From assembly GCA_031283915.1 (NCBI GenBank), contig JAITAY010000381.1, positions 1 through 10,920 on the forward strand: a DNA stretch of 10,920 bases, in the 5' to 3' direction. Numbering within the stretch: the first letter of the stretch is position 1; every line of letters starts with the position of its first letter. The position numbers and the translations under genes were made by a program. The stretch is from Tannerella sp. (lineage in GTDB: Bacteria > Bacteroidota > Bacteroidia > Bacteroidales > Tannerellaceae). The notes beneath the pieces were generated by a model, which saw only the letters and a list, made by a program, of their open reading frames with translations, did no database searches and was not told the origin of the DNA. Below, one piece after another: positions 5,669 to 10,920 of this stretch.

Positions 5669-7015
5669 TTACCTTTCCGCCAGCGGTACATAAGGTAATG
5701 CTTCCGGAATGATGTTCTTGTAAGCCGGGCGGATGATGCGCTTGCCGGCGAAATTCAATTCTTCGTTGCGGTGAGCCGTCCAGCCGACGATGCGCGCCAT
5801 GGCGAACAGCGGTGTATAGATTTCTACGGGCAGACCTGTTAATTCGTATACGAAGCCGGAATAGAAATCGACGTTACTCGACACCTGTTTCCCGTTGTTC
5901 TTGACGCGGGCAAAAACGTCAACGGCGCGTGCTTCGAGCCGTTCGAGAAACTCGAACTCGGCTAACCGGCCTTTTTCCCCGGCCAGCTCCCGCGCCAGCT
6001 CACGCAGGAGTATGGCGCGCGGGTCGGAAATGGTATATACCGCATGGCCGATACCGTAGATCAGTCCCGTCCGGTTGTAAGCCTCCCGGTTCAGAATGCG
6101 GGTTAGGCAGGCATCTATTTCCTTCACGTTTGTCCAGTCTTCAAGGGTTTCCTTCAGATAATTGAACATATCGACCACCTGGATATTCGCGCCGCCGTGG
6201 AGCGGCCCCTTGAGCGAACCGATGCCGGCGGCGATGGAGGAATAAATGTCCGTTTGGGTGGACGAGGTCACGCGCACGGTAAAGGTGGAATTGTTACCGC
6301 CGCCATGTTCGGCCTGGAGAATCAACAGCAGGTCGAGCGTGCGGGCTTCGAGTTCCGTATAATTCCGTTTCAGCATGTAGAGGAAATTCTCCGCAAAGGC
6401 CAGTTCGGGATTCGGATGGCGGATGTGCAGCGAACGTCCCTTGTCGTGATGACGCAAAACATTGTAGGCGCAGGCAATGATCGTGGGGAAGCGTGAAATC
6501 AGTTCGATGGACTGCTGCATGGTGTTCTCGCGCGACAGGTTGTCGGGGTCCCTGTCAAACGTGTACATCTCAAGCACGCTACGCGCCAGGATATTCATTA
6601 TGTTGCTACCGCGAAGCGCCATGATGCTCATGGTGGATTCATGCGGCAGAGGCATGTTCTCGTACAGCAGATCGCGAAACTCCTTTAGTTCCTCCCGGTC
6701 GGGCAGGTTGCCGGAAAGCAGCAGGTAGGCCACTTCCTCAAAACCATACCGTTTTTCCTTCATGGTGGCACGGGCGAGGTCTTCGAGGTCGTATCCGCGA
6801 TAAAACAGTTTTCCCGGGATGGGTTTCAGTTTCCCTTCTTCTGTACGTTCATAACCCACGACGTTTCCTATCCTCGTCAATCCGACGAGTACGCCGGAAC
6901 CGTCTTCGTTACGCAAACCGCGTTTGACGCCGTACTGTTTGAACAGCGAATTGTCAATCTTGGACGATCGCTTGATGGTATCGGCCAGTTTGCAGGTCAA
7001 AAACTTCTTAATCAT
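5669..7015 (-). CDS. gltA: Citrate synthase
   Basis: It condenses acetyl-CoA with oxaloacetate to citrate and CoA. The 448-residue protein contains the citrate synthase landmarks in order: LFYRGYDLEDLA (70-81), AEHGGGNNSTF (235-245, His237), GPLHGGAN (270-277, catalytic His273), GIGHAVYTISDPRA (321-334, His324) and NVDFYSG (381-387, catalytic Asp383), then MARIVGWTAHRNEE (406-419). It belongs to the type shared by Bacteroidetes and some Clostridia with AEHGGGN, and has an N-terminal extension of roughly 30 residues before the core. A 2-methylcitrate synthase is possible, but the neighbours favour the TCA enzyme. It is the last gene of the acn-icd-gltA operon, 35 nt after icd. Confidence 0.93.
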   Translation of the reverse strand: MIKKFLTCKLADTIKRSSKIDNSLFKQYGVKRGLRNEDGSGVLVGLTRIGNVVGYERTEEGKLKPIPGKLFYRGYDLEDLARATMKEKRYGFEEVAYLLLSGNLPDREELKEFRDLLYENMPLPHESTMSIMALRGSNIMNILARSVLEMYTFDRDPDNLSRENTMQQSIELISRFPTIIACAYNVLRHHDKGRSLHIRHPNPELAFAENFLYMLKRNYTELEARTLDLLLILQAEHGGGNNSTFTVRVTSSTQTDIYSSIAAGIGSLKGPLHGGANIQVVDMFNYLKETLEDWTNVKEIDACLTRILNREAYNRTGLIYGIGHAVYTISDPRAILLRELARELAGEKGRLAEFEFLERLEARAVDVFARVKNNGKQVSSNVDFYSGFVYELTGLPVEIYTPLFAMARIVGWTAHRNEELNFAGKRIIRPAYKNIIPEALPYVPLAER

Positions 7016-7029
7016 GATTTCTTAAACTT

Positions 7030-7050
7030 TAGACATTAGACATTATACAT
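7030..7050. repeat. Three tandem heptamers between icd and gltA
   Basis: TAGACAT, TAGACAT and TATACAT (plus strand) are exactly contiguous and begin right after the icd stop. On the mRNA strand each unit reads ATGTCTA or ATGTATA, so the repeats contain AUG codons followed closely by in-frame UAA. Confidence 0.8.
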
Positions 7051-8228
<1,178 letters not shown>

Positions 8229-8232
<4 letters not shown>

Positions 8233-10493
8233 CGTTCTTTCTGTTTGGTTGCATGGTAATTCAAGGCCGACCCGGCGCGGAACCATGCAATTTGTATTTC
8301 ATTACAAGTATGATTTGCCGGAAAAGCCTCCTCCGTGCCGTCACTGTGTTTCAGCGTAACCGTCAGGGGACGGCCGGGCGCAAACCCTGTCAGCCCTTTC
8401 ACGCTCAGGCGATCGTCTTCGCGGATACGGTCATCGTCTTCCGGCCGGGCAAAGGTCAGCGCCAACATGCCCTGTTTTTTCAGGTTGGTTTCGTGTATGC
8501 GGGCAAACGACTTGGCCAACACGACCCTGACATTCAGGAAACGCGGTTCCATCGCCGCATGTTCGCGCGAAGACCCTTCACCGTAATTCTCTTCGGCCAC
8601 GACGGCGGAGGCCATGCCCGCCGCCTTGTAAGCACCGGCCACGGTCGATACGCCGCCGTATGCACCGGTGAGTTGGTTCTTCACCTCATTTGTTTTCCCG
8701 TTGAAAGCATTGACGGCGCCCATCAGCAGGTTGTCCGAAATATGTTCCAGATGCCCGCGGTAGCGCAGCCAGGGGCCGGCCATGGAGATATGGTCGGTGG
8801 TACATTTGCCCTGCACCTTGACAAGAAGCGGCATGTCGAGCAAGTCCCTGCCATCCCAGGGGGCAAAGGGCGCAAGCCGCTGGAGACGTTCGGAGTCCGG
8901 AGCGATATGGATCGCTTCCGTGCGACCATCGGGGGCAACATAGCCGCGGTCTCCGGCGGCAAACCCCTTGGCCGGGAGCGTATCGCCGGCAGGCGGCTCC
9001 AGCCTCACTTCTTCGCCGTCGGCATTGGTCAAAGTGTCCGTCAGCGGATTGAAACACAAGTCTCCGGCGATGGTGAGCGCCAGCGTCAGTTCCGGCGACG
9101 CTACAAAGGCATGGGTATTCGGATTGCCGTCGGCGCGTTTGGCAAAGTTGCGGTTGAAGGACGTGACGATGGAATTGGGACGCAGGGGGTCACCGGTCTC
9201 GCGCTTCCATTGACCGATACAGGGGCCGCAGGCGTTGGCCATGATGACACCGCCGATGGCTTCGAACAGCGGGATGAGGCCGTCGCGTTCCGCCGTGCAG
9301 CGGATTTGTTCGGAACCGGGATTGACAATCAGCGGGCTGGCGACCTTCAGTTTCCCGTTCACCGCCTGGCGCGCCAGCGAAGCGGCACGGCTCAGATCCT
9401 CCCAGGACGAATTTGTACACGAACCAATCAATCCCGCTTCCATGCGGCGCGGATAACCGTTTTGCTTCACCCTGGCGGCAAAGGCCGAAAGCGGCGTGGC
9501 GGCATCGGGTGTAAACGGGCCGTTGAGGTAAGGTTCCAGTTCGGAGAGGTCCATTTCGATGACCCGGTCGTAATATGCTTCCGGCTGTTCCCACACTTCC
9601 GGGTCCGCCTGCAAGTCCGCCTGTACGGTATCCGCCAGCGCAGCCGCCTCTTCGCGTCCGGTAGCCCTCAGATAGCGTTTCATTTCCTCATCGCAGGGAA
9701 AGACGGAAGTCGTCGCACCGACCTCGGCGCCCATGTTGCAGATCGTCGCCTTGCCGGTCGCCGACAGCGTGGCGGCGCCGGGGCCGAAATATTCAAGGAT
9801 GGCGTTGGTAGCGCCCTTGACCGTCAGGATACCGGCCAGTTTGAGGATGACATCCTTCGGCGAAGCCCAGCCGGAAAGCCGGCCGGTCAGCTTCACACCG
9901 ATCAGACGCGGCATTTTCAGTTCCCACTCCATACCCGTCATCACATCGACCGCGTCCGCTCCGCCCGCGCCGATGGCGATCATGCCCAGTCCGCCGGCAT
10001 TGGGCGTATGCGAATCGGTTCCCACCATCATTCCGCCGGGGAAAGCATAGTTTTCCAGCACCACCTGGTGAATGATGCCGGCGCCGGGTTTCCAGAAACC
10101 AATGCCGTATTTGCCGCAAACAGCGCGCAGGAAATCGTATACTTCCCGGTTCGTCCTGTTGGCCGTTTCCAGGTCTTCCGCCGCGCCCCGGTAAGCCTGA
10201 ATCAGGTGGTCGCAATGCACCGTCGCCGGCACGGCCGATACCTTGCGTCCGGCATTCATAAATTGCAGGAGCGCCATTTGCGCCGTCGCATCCTGCATGG
10301 CTACCCGGTCGGGACGGAAGCCGGCATAATCCACTCCCCGTTCATACGCCCGCTCTGCCGGCTGACGGAAAAGATGCGCATACAGTATTTTCTCCGAAAG
10401 GCTCAGCGGACGTCCGAGCATACACCGTGTATGCTTTACGGAAAGCGCCAGCGAGTCATAAAATCGGGTAATCAAATCAAGATAACTGTTCAT
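8229..10493 (-). CDS. acn: Aconitate hydratase, mitochondrial-type
   Basis: It isomerises citrate to isocitrate through cis-aconitate with a [4Fe-4S] cluster. The ATG at 10493 gives 754 residues, the size of mitochondrial-type aconitases and well below the roughly 870-890 of bacterial AcnA or AcnB. A TTG ten codons upstream is not needed. Cluster ligands are Cys359 in GSCTNSS and Cys422/Cys425 in NACGPCIG. Active-site segments include MQDATAQMALLQF (66-78), GTDSHTPNAGG (158-168), GKCTTDHIS (562-570) and GEGSSREHAA (638-647). It is the first gene of the operon; its stop overlaps icd. The G+C-rich sequence leaves the opposite strand open for over 2 kb by chance. Confidence 0.95.
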
Positions 10494-10525
10494 CACATTA
10501 CTTTTTATATGATATAGAAACAAAC

Positions 10526-10550
10526 GGCTGCCGGAAAAAGTTCGGCAACC
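10526..10550 (-). promoter_or_regulatory. Hairpin in the acn leader
   Basis: On the mRNA strand GGUUGCCG and CGGCAGCC pair over 8 bp (one G-U) around a 9-nt loop AACUUUUUC. On the plus strand the same position would be a C-A mismatch, so the structure suits the acn transcript. It is 33 nt upstream of the ATG. Confidence 0.45.
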
Positions 10551-10575
10551 GCGCCGCTTTATGAAACGGCAAGGG

Positions 10576-10583
10576 CAAAGGTA
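10576..10583 (-). promoter_or_regulatory. Candidate -7 box of the acn operon
   Basis: The minus strand reads TACCTTTG, a full TAnnTTTG match. The nearest TTTG upstream (10600-10597) is only 13 nt away, short of the usual 19-21, so the -33 element is not convincing. Transcription would start near 10571, giving a leader of about 78 nt. Confidence 0.5.
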
Positions 10584-10617
10584 GATATAACTTCATCAAA
10601 CGACTGTCGGAAAAAGT

Positions 10618-10920
10618 GAAAAAAATCGCAGGCGATAAATGTAGCTTATGTCGGAATAATAAAATCCAATCGACCGGCGTTGTTAAGGATTAATGATTAG
10701 CGGACAGTTAAAATTGAGGACATGGAGACGTAAAATCCTGCGTCCCTACAATGCTTCCGCAGGGTTTTATACTGCGCGCGGTACAGTTTTGTGCATTGCC
10801 CGTCAGCATAGAAAAGGGCATCCGCCCACACGCCTTCTTGCCCGTCAGTTAAAACTCAATGTCATCAAGTTAAGCGCTAAAAGGCGGTAGTAGAGCATCC
10901 CGCCACCTTAGATTTGCATT
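10618..10920. other. Region upstream of the TCA operon without a convincing gene
   Basis: A plus-strand frame of 65 codons (10693-10890) exists, but it runs across a hairpin and repeats, and its basic product resembles no family I can name, so I do not call it. The stretch holds an inverted repeat (10731-10769) and two TTGCCCGTCAG copies (10796-10806 and 10838-10848). It could be a remnant of a dispersed repeat or insertion element. Confidence 0.45.
10731..10769. repeat. 12-bp inverted repeat
   Basis: TAAAATCCTGCG (10731-10742) and CGCAGGGTTTTA (10758-10769) pair at 11 of 12 positions plus one G-U, around a 15-nt loop. A competing smaller stem forms from GAGACG upstream with CGTCCC inside the loop, which recalls REP-like palindromes. 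Confidence 0.5.

Larger units (their letters stand above)
10521..10617. repeat. Direct repeat pair around the acn promoter
   Basis: Copies at 10521-10541 and 10597-10617 agree at 19 of 21 positions. Both begin CAAACG and end CGGAAAAAGT; the differences are G/A at position 7 and C/T at position 11. They start 76 bp apart, one inside the leader and one just upstream of the -7 box. Confidence 0.75.

Noticed and set aside
8233..8286. Longer N-terminus for isocitrate dehydrogenase
   Set aside because: It would lie inside acn; the ATG at 8232 gives the family-like N-terminus and an ATGA overlap.
10693..10890. A 65-codon plus-strand frame at the right edge
   Set aside because: It runs through hairpin and direct repeats and its product is not recognisable; the repeats explain it better than a gene.

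Overview
The window looks like a Bacteroidales chromosome (phylum Bacteroidota) with the end of an integrated accessory element on its left. The phylum is suggested by several TAnnTTTG -7 promoter boxes, two of them exactly 20 nt from a TTG/TTTG -33 box, by weak Shine-Dalgarno sequences, and by a Bacteroidetes-style RecO, citrate synthase and aconitase. I cannot name the genus.

Left part (about 1-4427, plus strand, A+T-rich): an accessory region. It holds the 3' part of an SNF2-type helicase, then a tightly overlapped three-gene unit: a GNAT-like protein with a degenerate cofactor loop, an IbrA-type PAPS-reductase-like PP-loop enzyme (DUF3440) and an IbrB-type ParB/DGxHR protein. Two small unknown proteins follow, then about 620 bp without a convincing gene but with inverted and direct repeats. 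This stretch ends at the 3' end of a tRNA-Arg(CCT) gene. That geometry, the 12-bp-period TTAGTCC repeats beside the tRNA and the change in base composition fit an element integrated at the tRNA. No integrase and no second att copy are in view.

Middle (4428-5668, minus strand): tRNA-Arg with its own promoter, recO with its own promoter, and a 386-bp gap with terminator-like hairpins and a short 9-bp repeat.

Right part (5669-10493, minus strand, clearly more G+C-rich): an operon in the order aconitase, isocitrate dehydrogenase, citrate synthase. It is the oxidative branch from oxaloacetate and acetyl-CoA to 2-oxoglutarate, probably serving glutamate synthesis. acn and icd overlap by 4 nt; icd and gltA are 35 nt apart, 21 of them three tandem heptamers. 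The isocitrate dehydrogenase carries the Asp-Ile pair typical of NAD+-dependent enzymes. A 19/21-identical direct repeat, a -7 box, a leader hairpin and an AUG-UGA start-stop lie upstream of acn. The last 250 bp hold inverted and direct repeats but no convincing gene.

The best candidate for an under-described system is the helicase / GNAT-like / IbrA / IbrB cluster beside the tRNA. Its parts resemble, but are not, the DNA phosphorothioation proteins DndC and DndB.
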